From assembly GCA_013214945.1 (NCBI GenBank), contig JABSRT010000009.1, positions 1-63,069 of the forward strand: a stretch of 63,069 bases of DNA. The letters run 5' to 3'. The DNA is from Gammaproteobacteria bacterium. Lineage in GTDB: Bacteria; Pseudomonadota; Gammaproteobacteria; Enterobacterales; Psychrobiaceae. The notes below the pieces were generated by a model. That model did not search any database and was not told where the DNA came from. It saw only the letters and a list, made by a program, of their open reading frames with translations. Positions 9,169-17,567 of the stretch are shown one piece after another; the stretch's first letter is position 1; the number at the start of each line of letters is the position of its first letter. Made by a program: the position numbers and the translations under genes.

Positions 9169-10188
9169 TTAGTTCGTTAGTTTGCTTAGTTTGTACACCA
9201 TTTCAACAGCAAGATCATCAAAGTAATAACCACTTTGAACCACTCTCTCATAACCTTTAGCTGCAATATTTTCCCTGCCTTGATCGTTCAATAAATAATA
9301 TTGAAGTTTTTTTAGAAGTTCATCATCATTTTCGAAAAATTCAGCCTCAACTCCTTCTTTAAATAATCGCAGATGTTCTTGCGTTCGCTCCATCAACATA
9401 AAACCACCACATGCTGGTATCTCGAATGTACGAGAAGTCTGAGTATCACTATTTACCTTTCTCAAAAATCCTAACGTGATCTTTGATTCAGAAATAGCAG
9501 CAGTATAATCATGCCCGGTAAGCTCTCGGAAATGGATGTTTAAATTAGAATGAAATCCTCCTTTATGCCTATCCCACATAGCACCAAAAATATTTATCTT
9601 AACTCCATTTAAAGCTAAATAATTTAAAGTACTAAAACGGTCCTTCTCATAACTTCCAATGAAAAGAACATCATAGTTAAAAATCAACCTCTCCGGATTT
9701 CGTGGTATATGAAAATATTTATCTGCCCGCTTGTCAATATAAAAAACAGGTTTACTGCAAGTCTTTTCTATAGATCTATAACTTGGTATATTTACACTAA
9801 ATAATGCATCATAATAGTTTATACCGAAGTGGTAAAAATATGATTTATTATGCCATTTTGACATATTATCACCACTCCAAGAAATTAATTTTGTATTTGG
9901 ATAGGCTCGTTTTATTTCTCGCAGAGTAGATGGGTAAAGCCTATTACCTTTGAATATAAAAACAACATCGTATGAATTACTAGAAAGTTCATTCAACAAC
10001 CTGCGGTTAATACCTGATTTATCAAATTCAAGGTTTAGCTTATTTGCAACACGATCAAGAAATGTAATTCGCTCAGAAGATTTTTTACTCCAAATGACAG
10101 AAGCTTTAAAATTTCTTACTAAAGCATTGACCAGATAATCTGTCGAAGATTTAGCTTCATGGCGATCCGAAACAATCAGGAAATTCAT
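9169..10188 (-). CDS. CgeB-like glycosyltransferase (glycos_transf_1_2 type)
   Basis: This 339-aa protein resembles the CgeB/DUF3880 branch of GT-B glycosyltransferases. The N-terminal domain has FLIVSDRHEAKSSTDYLVNA and VVFIFKGNRLYPSTLREIK. The C-terminal domain contains TSRTFEIPACGGFMLMERT, EFFENDDELLKKLQYYLLND and ENIAAKGYERVVQSGYYFDD, the usual end of PF13524-type proteins. Its ATG overlaps the preceding GT2 stop by four bases. It probably adds one residue of the repeat unit. Donor and linkage cannot be read from the sequence. It lies in the AT-rich, likely transferred, part of the locus. Confidence 0.8.
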   Translation of the reverse strand: MNFLIVSDRHEAKSSTDYLVNALVRNFKASVIWSKKSSERITFLDRVANKLNLEFDKSGINRRLLNELSSNSYDVVFIFKGNRLYPSTLREIKRAYPNTKLISWSGDNMSKWHNKSYFYHFGINYYDALFSVNIPSYRSIEKTCSKPVFYIDKRADKYFHIPRNPERLIFNYDVLFIGSYEKDRFSTLNYLALNGVKINIFGAMWDRHKGGFHSNLNIHFRELTGHDYTAAISESKITLGFLRKVNSDTQTSRTFEIPACGGFMLMERTQEHLRLFKEGVEAEFFENDDELLKKLQYYLLNDQGRENIAAKGYERVVQSGYYFDDLAVEMVYKLSKLTN

Positions 10189-11099
10189 TTAAACTCTCGC
10201 TTAGTTCGACCGAGACGCCCACCAAAAAAGTCCCAAACTCCAAATAAGTACGCTTTAATAAACCCAAAATGAAACGAGTAATTTTTAACCGTGACAAAAA
10301 AAAGATATAATGACAACAAAACAACACCATCATTATTTTTACTCTTAAAAAATAACAAATTCCTCGTTTTGTAATACCACCTAACAGCTTGATGATTACC
10401 AAAAGTTTTTCCACCTTCATGAAAAACCTTTGAACTCTTAACCATATATGAGGTAATACCTTCAGACTTCAACCTATAACAAAAATCATTTTCTTCAACA
10501 TACATAAATAAACGCTCATCAAATCTATGTCCTTTAATAAATTTTGTTTTAATAAACATACTAGTACCAATTACAGCATCTACAGGATAAGCCTCGCCTA
10601 ATAATTCGATATTTTTTGGGGAACCATAGCCTTTAAAGCCAGACATATTAACCGTTCCGGTCACAGTACCATGGTCCTCATAAATAGTTGAACCGAGGAT
10701 TTTTAAATCATCATTTGCCATGTAGGGTAACAATGCGCTTAATACATTAATATCTAGACTTAAATCATTATTAAGAAGCCAAATGACATCATAATAATCA
10801 CTTGACTCCGCATAATCTAAAACAATATTATTAGCCGCACCAAAGCCATCATTAGTACTTGCATAAATATGATTACTTCCAATATTAAGATCAGAATTAT
10901 CATTTACGTAGTTGAAATTTAATAATTGACTAAGCTTTTCTCTAAAATTTTCAAGACCTTCAGTATTACTACTATTATCTACGATAAAAAAATCAATACT
11001 ATAACCTAAACGATCTATTGTCCGAATAATGTTATTTACAAGGGAAATGGTATCATCATACGAATTGTAATTAACAATACTTACCAAAAGTTTAATCAT
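10185..11099 (-). CDS. Family 2 glycosyltransferase (rhamnosyltransferase-like)
   Basis: A GT-A fold, family 2 enzyme of 304 aa. The N-terminal SIVNYNSYDDTISLV, FIVDNSSN, the DXD-like NNDLSL around residue 114 and the acceptor-side segment DERLFMYVEENDFCYRLK are all present. The layout matches the WbbL-like rhamnosyltransferase/GT2 group, which suits the rfbBADC genes upstream, but the donor is only inferred. A C-terminal hydrophobic stretch (VVLLSLYLFFVTV) may anchor it to the membrane. It overlaps the MptE-like gene by eight bases and the CgeB-like gene by four, so these three are translationally linked. Confidence 0.86.
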   Translation of the reverse strand: MIKLLVSIVNYNSYDDTISLVNNIIRTIDRLGYSIDFFIVDNSSNTEGLENFREKLSQLLNFNYVNDNSDLNIGSNHIYASTNDGFGAANNIVLDYAESSDYYDVIWLLNNDLSLDINVLSALLPYMANDDLKILGSTIYEDHGTVTGTVNMSGFKGYGSPKNIELLGEAYPVDAVIGTSMFIKTKFIKGHRFDERLFMYVEENDFCYRLKSEGITSYMVKSSKVFHEGGKTFGNHQAVRWYYKTRNLLFFKSKNNDGVVLLSLYLFFVTVKNYSFHFGFIKAYLFGVWDFFGGRLGRTKREFK

Positions 11100-11955
11100 T
11101 AATTTCTCCTATTACCCGAGAATAACTGTCCATCTCTACCATAGTTATAATGCCACGACCGGTAAGATTTATAATTTTAGAACCATTTCTCAATGTATAT
11201 TTATCCAGATAATGCCACGACAACATCCAACGGCACACGCTGTTCAAAGCTTCCCTAACTCCTACCCAGCTTTGAAATTTCTCAAGATCATCTTTATTTA
11301 CACCGTACGAGTGAGAGTCAACACCTAAGAGTAAATTTGCAAAGCCGTCGCCATCAACGCCAGTAATATAAATTTGTTTAAAGCCCATATATACTGCTGT
11401 AATGATTCCGTTTTCAACTACATTTTTACCTAAACTGCGCTTAGTAAGATCTATTTTAGCTTTAGTATTAAAACGTGTTAACTCCAGACTAAGATCTATC
11501 CAAATAATTTTATATTTCACTTTATATTCGACGAACTTTGAATCATTAAACCATTTACTATTCAAAATAAATGTCACATCTGGATTTATTTTCGCAATAT
11601 CATCAAGGTATGTGATTGGCCATTGACCTGTTGCTAATTTATTATCAACAATTATATGGTAACAAGGTTTTATTACAGCATAATTCTCATCCAAGAATGC
11701 TCGATTAACCATAAAAACACATTGATCTTTAAGCCTCGTAATATCTTGTTGTTTTAATGACGGTCCATTACCTAGTACAAAGCAATTTTTTCCTTTATGG
11801 ATATCTTTAATTTCAGTATTTAACGATAAATGTGAGTGTTGATTTAACAAATACCTTTCAACTAAATACTTCGTATATCTGATCGTATTATTTATCGAAT
11901 AAAGTAAATCAAACAACATATCTGATATTTTGTCAGTTTTTGTTTTCTTATTCAT
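11092..11955 (-). CDS. MptE-like (DUF115/PF01973-type) protein, candidate CMP-ulosonate transferase
   Basis: This 287-aa protein has a Rossmann-type core with GNGPSLK at residues 62-68, VNRAF at 83-87, GKNVVENGI at 176-184 and ITGVDGDG at 197-204. The pattern is that of MptE-like/DUF115 proteins. The same GNGPSL loop is known from Maf flagellin glycosyltransferases and GT42 sialyltransferases, which use CMP-activated nonulosonic acids. Its gene comes directly after a CMP-sugar synthetase, HAD phosphatase and aldolase. A role in transferring the CMP-activated product is therefore inferred, not shown. The preceding aldolase ends in a related domain. A short AT-rich gap (48 bases) separates it from the cytidylyltransferase gene. 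Confidence 0.7.
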   Translation of the reverse strand: MNKKTKTDKISDMLFDLLYSINNTIRYTKYLVERYLLNQHSHLSLNTEIKDIHKGKNCFVLGNGPSLKQQDITRLKDQCVFMVNRAFLDENYAVIKPCYHIIVDNKLATGQWPITYLDDIAKINPDVTFILNSKWFNDSKFVEYKVKYKIIWIDLSLELTRFNTKAKIDLTKRSLGKNVVENGIITAVYMGFKQIYITGVDGDGFANLLLGVDSHSYGVNKDDLEKFQSWVGVREALNSVCRWMLSWHYLDKYTLRNGSKIINLTGRGIITMVEMDSYSRVIGEIND

Positions 11956-12003
11956 TATAATTACTCTCTATCATTGTTTGTTATTCCTGAACAACTAGAA
12001 ATG

Positions 12004-12693
12004 TTAACTTTCCCTGGCTAATTTAGCTTTCCATGTACTCTCTGCATAAGTAAAGTCATGTGGCCAATCAATATCTATAGAACTCTCTGCATCTTGAATA
12101 AACATCGATGGTTTTAAACCTATTCGATCATTTAACGAAATATACTGCTCAATGCTACTCAAAAATACCGAACTATCAATTTCGTAAAGTGGTTGAATTG
12201 ATTGTGTTCTTGGCCATTTTTCAATATTACGGTCATAGCTTAACGGCTTATCTTTATTCCAAATAAAACCTTTTAACTCTTTGACTGTCATTAGAGAGTC
12301 GAAGCCTTGGGTTAAAGCTTCGATATATTGCTGAATAATCGCCTCATAGCCAAACTCATCCAAAAATGGAGACGTCACATGCGTCCAAAGAACATGACCA
12401 GTAGTAATTATGCTAGGAACATATTTAATTAGCTCATCAGTACTAGTGCTGCTAGAGCCTAAATGTTCAGGTCTTTCGTCGATGAAAATCCTAGAATCGG
12501 TATAAGTAGTTGCAAAATCTAGTACAATTTCATCATTAGATGAGACAACTATTGAATCAACAGTCGACAAGCGGGTTAATTGATCCAATTTTATTTTCAA
12601 TAAACCACCTTTAACACCAGCAAAGTCTTTCGTATTTTTATTAGGGATACGTTCACTGCCTCTTCGGCATGGGAGGAAAACAGTCATCAACAT
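12004..12693 (-). CDS. Acylneuraminate cytidylyltransferase-like CMP-sugar synthetase
   Basis: A 229-aa NeuA/KdsB-type enzyme, expected to couple CTP to a 2-keto-3-deoxy sugar acid giving a CMP-sugar. The CTP-binding motif CRRGSERIPNKN (residues 9-20) is intact, followed by VDSIVVSSNDE and WTHVTSPFLD. The C-terminal EIDSSVFLSS and ESSIDIDWPHDF carry the acidic metal residues seen in the family. The start at 12693 is supported by AAGGAG eight bases before it; the ATG two codons later is too far from that site. No neuB, neuC, kdsA or leg/pse genes are nearby, so the substrate is not ordinary Neu5Ac, Leg or Pse from this locus. The adjacent aldolase probably makes it. Confidence 0.88.
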   Translation of the reverse strand: MLMTVFLPCRRGSERIPNKNTKDFAGVKGGLLKIKLDQLTRLSTVDSIVVSSNDEIVLDFATTYTDSRIFIDERPEHLGSSSTSTDELIKYVPSIITTGHVLWTHVTSPFLDEFGYEAIIQQYIEALTQGFDSLMTVKELKGFIWNKDKPLSYDRNIEKWPRTQSIQPLYEIDSSVFLSSIEQYISLNDRIGLKPSMFIQDAESSIDIDWPHDFTYAESTWKAKLARES

Positions 12694-12694
12694 G

Positions 12695-13330
12695 TTACCA
12701 ACTCCTTAATAAGGTAAAGCCTTCGCTCTGCGCTAAAGACTCAAGCTTTTTTTTCTCATTGGAGAAAGGGATAAAACCAATAAAATCAATAGCATTTTCA
12801 TTTGCTGCTTCATAATCAGATAAAGAATCTCCAATCATCACGGCTCTTCCTGAACTTTGCTGAAGAATCTTAGCCACATTCTCTGATTTCGCAACAGGTG
12901 ATCCAAAAATATCTTCAAAATATTGCTTTAGATTACGATGTTTGAATACCTGCCGTAACTCCTCTTGGGCAGACCCACTGGCAATATATAGCTTGGCTGA
13001 GCAATCTTCGATTACTTGTATGAAACCAGGAGTTAAATTAGCGGTTAAATACAAAGCTTCACACCGCATAGAATAATGACCTAACACATTTTCATATAAA
13101 TTTTTATCCATTTTACTGATGATATTCTCAATAAAATATTGTATATGATGAAATCGAGACTTACCGAAATTCCCTTTAAAATAGGCACAACATTGCTCTA
13201 TTTCTTGACAATCAACGTTGGTGAGACTCAAAGATTCACGCATAGCTTGAACTTTGAGATTATTTGAATCTAGGATTACTCCATCGCAATCAAAAATAAT
13301 TGTATCATAGAGTTCAAAACTTGGGTGCAT
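12695..13330 (-). CDS. HAD-family phosphatase (candidate ulosonate-phosphate phosphatase)
   Basis: A 211-aa HAD hydrolase with a helical cap. Motif I is FDCDGVILDS (D14 nucleophile, D16), motif II lies in YIASGSAQEE, the motif III lysine is in VAKSENVAK, and motif IV is MIGDSLSDYEAA. All catalytic residues are present. It overlaps the aldolase gene by 17 bases, and its stop is one base before the cytidylyltransferase start, so the three are translated as a unit. In sialic acid and Kdo routes a phosphatase acts between condensation and CMP activation, and the gene order suggests the same role here. The substrate is an inference. Confidence 0.86.
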   Translation of the reverse strand: MHPSFELYDTIIFDCDGVILDSNNLKVQAMRESLSLTNVDCQEIEQCCAYFKGNFGKSRFHHIQYFIENIISKMDKNLYENVLGHYSMRCEALYLTANLTPGFIQVIEDCSAKLYIASGSAQEELRQVFKHRNLKQYFEDIFGSPVAKSENVAKILQQSSGRAVMIGDSLSDYEAANENAIDFIGFIPFSNEKKKLESLAQSEGFTLLRSW

Positions 13331-14936
13331 AGATAGAGCCCTTGTCTATTGGGTAAGATGTTGGTGTTAATGATGTGATTTTTTTGCTGCCTTCTGATAA
13401 ATAATATAAATTAAAGATATCAACCATTTCTTGCTGCCGGGTATCATTTTCCCCATATCCATCAAAACCCACAACGGAAATTGAATTAACATTCGATTCT
13501 AGCAATCCCCCTAAAATATAAGCGCTAGTGATATCATAAGGTGTCACGGTATGAGTTCCATTCATAGATAACTTATTTGGAGTTACCTCCAAGCCGTAAT
13601 CAATAAGCTTGAGATTTTTTAATTCACTAAGTTCTAAATCAGAGAAGCGACATTTAGGTAAAATGATAGGCTTATCTAATTCCTTGTAATATTTGAAGTC
13701 TGAAAGAAATTTAGAATTATGAGAAATAACATAGTAATCAATGAAATCTTCAGAAAGCCATGTTGCAATATTGATTGAAACCACCACTGGTCTATTTTTT
13801 TTAATATACAACTCAATATCTTGCGCGTACTTCTCCGTACTTGGAGCATTAGCTACAATTAAAACTTCTTTACCATCAAATAGATTATTAATGGCTGTAG
13901 AGCCACTTGGAGCTTTCAGCTTATTATCAGAGAAGCTCAATGCATTATTAAGAACAGCACCATTATATGACGTTGTTCCTTCTAATTTACTTAAATAATC
14001 TATCGCACCAATAATTTCATCCGTTCCATAATGAGCGTTAGATAGTAGATTCTGGATATACGTAGGGTGAACATCGTTTTGCGCGCCTAGAAAATATAAT
14101 AAATTACTGCCCCAACCATGCTTTTTTTGCATCCCTTCGAAAAAGCGAATTACAAGTTCATAAATAGGTTTTGGATTGTATTTAGTTGGCTGCATACACA
14201 AAGACGCAAGTAAACTTTCCGTTGCAGTATTGCCGGCACCTCGCCCCATACCTGTTATTGTTGAATCCAACCACTCAACCCCTGCCTCCATCGCATACAG
14301 CGTATTATCAAGTCCTCTTCCCATATTATTATGAGTATGAATACCTAGCGGCCCATTCCAATTTGAACGTAAAGCATCAACAATCCGGCCAACTTCTTTT
14401 GCTTCCATATTCCCCAAGGAATCTGCAAAATACAGAACATCAAGTTCTATCCAATTTGCTATGTGATTTGCTTTATCTTTAATTTCACTTGTTGCTTTCC
14501 CCCCTGCCTGCATTAAATTAAAACCAACTATATACCCGAGTTTTTTAAGACATGCGACGATAGGCCCACACTCCTCGACTTCCTTAAAATGTCCAGCAAC
14601 TCGAACTAAACTAACTTTACTTTTATCTGCAGGTACAAATAATATATTAATAGCCTCTTCTACAGATAAACCAGACTCTAAAATAGTTTTAGCATCTACC
14701 ATAACACCATAAGTAGGACCTTCAGGCAAAGCTAACGTATTAAGAAAGTCTTCCGTTGTATAAGCAAAAGCCCCCAAAAAAACCTTTTGAGGGAAATTCC
14801 TAAGCCCTAACTCCACATAATCAATGTTTGATTTAGCTACACTATTTAAATACTCTTTAACAACTATTGTGTCAAAATCCCAATTATTATAATAACCGCC
14901 ATCTCGTAAGGTACAATCTAGAATGCAAGTAGCCAT
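13314..14936 (-). CDS. DRE-TIM (HMGL-like) aldolase fused to a degenerate MptE-like domain
   Basis: This 540-aa protein has two parts. Residues 1-320 or so form a class II DRE-TIM barrel: LDCTLRDGG with D7, R11 and D12, metal-binding H200-T-H202, and GMGRGAGNT at 229-237, as in 4-hydroxy-2-oxovalerate aldolases. Such enzymes join or split pyruvate and an aldehyde. Residues 355-540 form a second Rossmann-like domain with VLIVANAPST (358-367) and VVGFDGYG (488-495), resembling the MptE-like protein two genes on, but with the GNGPS loop changed to ANAPS. The proposed job is condensing pyruvate with a phosphorylated sugar aldehyde to give a 2-keto-3-deoxy acid for the HAD and CMP enzymes. That role is inferred from domains and gene order. 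Confidence 0.84.
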   Translation of the reverse strand: MATCILDCTLRDGGYYNNWDFDTIVVKEYLNSVAKSNIDYVELGLRNFPQKVFLGAFAYTTEDFLNTLALPEGPTYGVMVDAKTILESGLSVEEAINILFVPADKSKVSLVRVAGHFKEVEECGPIVACLKKLGYIVGFNLMQAGGKATSEIKDKANHIANWIELDVLYFADSLGNMEAKEVGRIVDALRSNWNGPLGIHTHNNMGRGLDNTLYAMEAGVEWLDSTITGMGRGAGNTATESLLASLCMQPTKYNPKPIYELVIRFFEGMQKKHGWGSNLLYFLGAQNDVHPTYIQNLLSNAHYGTDEIIGAIDYLSKLEGTTSYNGAVLNNALSFSDNKLKAPSGSTAINNLFDGKEVLIVANAPSTEKYAQDIELYIKKNRPVVVSINIATWLSEDFIDYYVISHNSKFLSDFKYYKELDKPIILPKCRFSDLELSELKNLKLIDYGLEVTPNKLSMNGTHTVTPYDITSAYILGGLLESNVNSISVVGFDGYGENDTRQQEMVDIFNLYYLSEGSKKITSLTPTSYPIDKGSIYAPKF

Positions 14937-15431
14937 AGTATTTTCTCTAATGTTATATTATTAATTTAAAATGTCATGTTAGGCAAATTCAACTTTGAAG
15001 TGCATAACAGAGTTGCTATATCTTCAGTATTAATTGAGCTGGTGTTTAAATTTAGTTTCTTTATTGATCGACCATTGAACTGCACAATTGCACCTTACAC
15101 TTCTGAACGCGTAACTTTTTATGAAGTCTGCGGATTTCGACCAATATTATCGTAACAGGCCATTGGCGTTTATATATAGATCTAGTTGCCACAAACAATA
15201 AGGATTTGTAATAGCCCACGCATTTCAAACTACCAGTAATGTTTTCTTACTAAGAAAACTCTTTATCATTGTCTGCGACACTCGTTAGCACACCTGAATG
15301 GTTTTGATAAAGCAAGGCTTGCTACTGAGACTGATCTTGTCATGCATACGTCACGATTAAAAAACTAATTTTCGTTCTAAAATAGTAAGAAAATTCATTG
15401 TTCAACTTCAGTTCACATCCCAGAAATAATG
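14937..15431. other. Non-coding, AT-rich gap between the aldolase gene and the IS3 remnant
   Basis: About 495 bases with no credible gene on either strand. It includes a perfect 9-bp inverted repeat around one base at 15241-15259 (GTTTTCTTA/TAAGAAAAC). The missing first reading frame of the IS3 element may once have been here, but I cannot recognise it. The promoter or leader for the aldolase group, if any, would lie at the left end; no clear boxes are seen. Confidence 0.5.
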
Positions 15432-16210
15432 CGAACTAGGGAAGACAATCAACTTATTGGTCGAATCAAGTATTTCAGGTTAGAAAACGGCTGTTTTTTT
15501 GTTACCGCAATTTAATGCTCGATTTGCGTGATAATGGCGAAAACTGTAGTAAAAATTGAATATACAAAATCATGAAAGCCGCTAAAATGAGGGCAATTAA
15601 AGGCTACAAACGCAGAGCTAGTTTTGGTGGCAGTTCTGTTAATTTTACAGCACCACACACACTAAACTGTCAATTTAATGTGAACTACCCCAGTAAAGTT
15701 TGGGTGACTGACTTTACCTACAGTGTGCACGCATCAAAATTGGCTGTACCTGACTGTAGTCATTGATTTGTTTTCACGCAAAGTTGTTGGTTGGTCAATG
15801 AAAAACACACCTAAAGCTGATCTTGTGATTGATGCACTTTTAATGGTTGTTTGGCGGCGTCAGCCGACAGAAAAGGTCATAGTGCATTCTGATCAAGGTG
15901 TGCAATATACCAGCTCAGATTACCGCTGTTTCTTTAAGGAACATAATTTAGAAGCTAGCATGAGCCATCATGGTAATTGCCATGACAATGCCGTTGCTGA
16001 GAGCTTATTCTCACTACTAAAAAAGGATCGGGTTAAACGTAAAATCTATAAGACTAGGGATGATGCTCGATCAGAGATATTTAATTATATTGAAAACTTC
16101 TACAACCCTCAGCGTCATCATGGTACTAATAACGGACTGTCTCCAATGGAGTTCGAAAAAGCAGTATTACGAGAACCTAGAAGTATCTAGTAAACTCCTG
16201 GCGTACCACT
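15432..16210 (+). pseudogene. Decayed IS3-family transposase (orfB remnant)
   Basis: Three pieces of an IS3-type OrfB integrase follow each other on the plus strand. The first (from about 15438) reads REDNQLIGRIKYFRLENG. The second (to about 15720) has AIKGYKRRASFGGS and VWVTDFTY. The third (15730-16190) has NWLYLTVVIDLFSRKVVGWS, HSDQGVQYTS and GNCHDNAVAESLFSLLKKD. An in-frame TGA at 15557-15559 and a frameshift near 15722 break the gene, and OrfA is not recognisable. The DDE residues in the last piece are intact. An IS3-like inverted-repeat end may lie at 16183-16209. The element is opposite in strand to the surrounding operon and surely inactive. Confidence 0.88.
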
Positions 16211-16289
16211 TACTATTTGTGATTCAAGTTAAGTCTATTTAATTCGATGATAATTTATCTTTTAACATTTATTCGACTATTGCTATAAT

Positions 16290-17297
16290 TTAATCAGTTA
16301 CAAAATCCACCAATTCAGAAACCTGATCTTCAACTAATGACTTAGCTGCAATATAATTATCTGCATTCTGTATCATATCAATCATTTTTTCAGCTAGGTC
16401 GTATTTATCTAGATGATCGAAAACCATAGAAGGTTCAACAACCTGGTATACATAAGCGATGTTTGGGGCTAATATCTTCAATCCAACTTGTGCGGCTTCT
16501 ATAAGAGGCAACCCAAATGTCTCTTTCTCTGAAGGAAACACAAGAACTTCAGATTTATTATAAAGATCACAAACTTTGCTCTTAGGCAATATACCATAAT
16601 TAACAATTTCAAGTGAGCCTTGAGAGTTTATAGTATTAATCTTTGAAACAAGATCATCCCGGGTTTTTTCGATGGTAAGAGCAATAGAGCAATAAACTCC
16701 TTTACGGGACATTATATCTAGTGCATCTAAGAGAAGTTCGTGATTCTTATGAGCATGAGCAAGTGAAATATAACAAAAATCGTACTTTTTGTTAGTATCT
16801 TTACCTTCACAACGTCTAAAAAATGGAGTTACTTTAGCATTTACATTACCATAGAGTTTTTGGAAATTATTTTTCATTAACTGATTCTGACAAACGAAAA
16901 AATCAACATTCCTAAGAAAAGTGTGAATATATAGTTGCTGAAGACTATATTTAATAAACATCTTAAATCCTGATTTATATAATTTACTAAGATTTAAAAC
17001 CAAATAGGGATTATGCATATAAACAAGAGATTTTCTTGACTTCACTAAAGGGGGAAGATTTCCAAAATATATGGCATTATCGATCTTTTTACCAAAAAGT
17101 AAAATTTTCTTTATTACAGAAGAAAAATAAACAACTTTTAGGTTTTCTTTATCTACAAAATGTTCTAATGAATGATCTATAAAAAGATTAACTTTTATAT
17201 TTTTTCTATGTAAAAGTAAATAATCAACTAGATACTCTAGTAACTCTTTTCCTCCTCCATTTTTAATATTTGGAGCAATTATATTAATAATGTTCAT
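16290..17297 (-). CDS. Family 4 glycosyltransferase
   Basis: A 335-aa GT-B enzyme with the family 4 C-terminal signature. NNGGGKELLEYL-like IKNGGGKELLEYL lies near the N-terminus (acceptor side). KYDFCYISLAHAHKNHELLLDAL follows, then VLVFPSEKETFGLPLIEAAQVG with the conserved E-x7-E. It probably adds one sugar of the repeat unit; donor unknown. It stands alone between the IS3 and ISAs1 remnants, is very AT-rich (many A and T runs) and has lost its close neighbours. It is therefore the least certain member of the operon to be expressed, though its frame is intact. Confidence 0.83.
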   Translation of the reverse strand: MNIINIIAPNIKNGGGKELLEYLVDYLLLHRKNIKVNLFIDHSLEHFVDKENLKVVYFSSVIKKILLFGKKIDNAIYFGNLPPLVKSRKSLVYMHNPYLVLNLSKLYKSGFKMFIKYSLQQLYIHTFLRNVDFFVCQNQLMKNNFQKLYGNVNAKVTPFFRRCEGKDTNKKYDFCYISLAHAHKNHELLLDALDIMSRKGVYCSIALTIEKTRDDLVSKINTINSQGSLEIVNYGILPKSKVCDLYNKSEVLVFPSEKETFGLPLIEAAQVGLKILAPNIAYVYQVVEPSMVFDHLDKYDLAEKMIDMIQNADNYIAAKSLVEDQVSELVDFVTD

Positions 17298-17567
17298 TTA
17301 AAAAAAACCTCAAAATCAAGTAAATTATTCCTAAAGTACTAATTTAAGAAAATAATAAAAGCCGTACAAAAATAAATTAGAAAACTAATCATCCTTGGCT
17401 TATAAATTAATATTAAGTGTGGAACCAACACCAATAAACCGAGCCTATTTAATCCAATTACCGCCGAATATTCATGGAAAGATTACGAAGCCCCTTGCCC
17501 GGTAAGAACTTGAGATAAGTAACTTTCACTCCGGTTCGCTCGTTTCTGTTTTCTTTTGATGCCGCCA

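Noticed and set aside
12004-12693. Sialic acid (Neu5Ac), legionaminic or pseudaminic acid pathway
   Set aside because: No NeuB- or NeuC-like or Leg/Pse enzyme is in the locus; the 2-epimerase at 5813-6943 belongs to the L-FucNAc route.
15432-16210. Functional IS3 element
   Set aside because: In-frame stop at 15557, frameshift near 15722, and no recognisable orfA.
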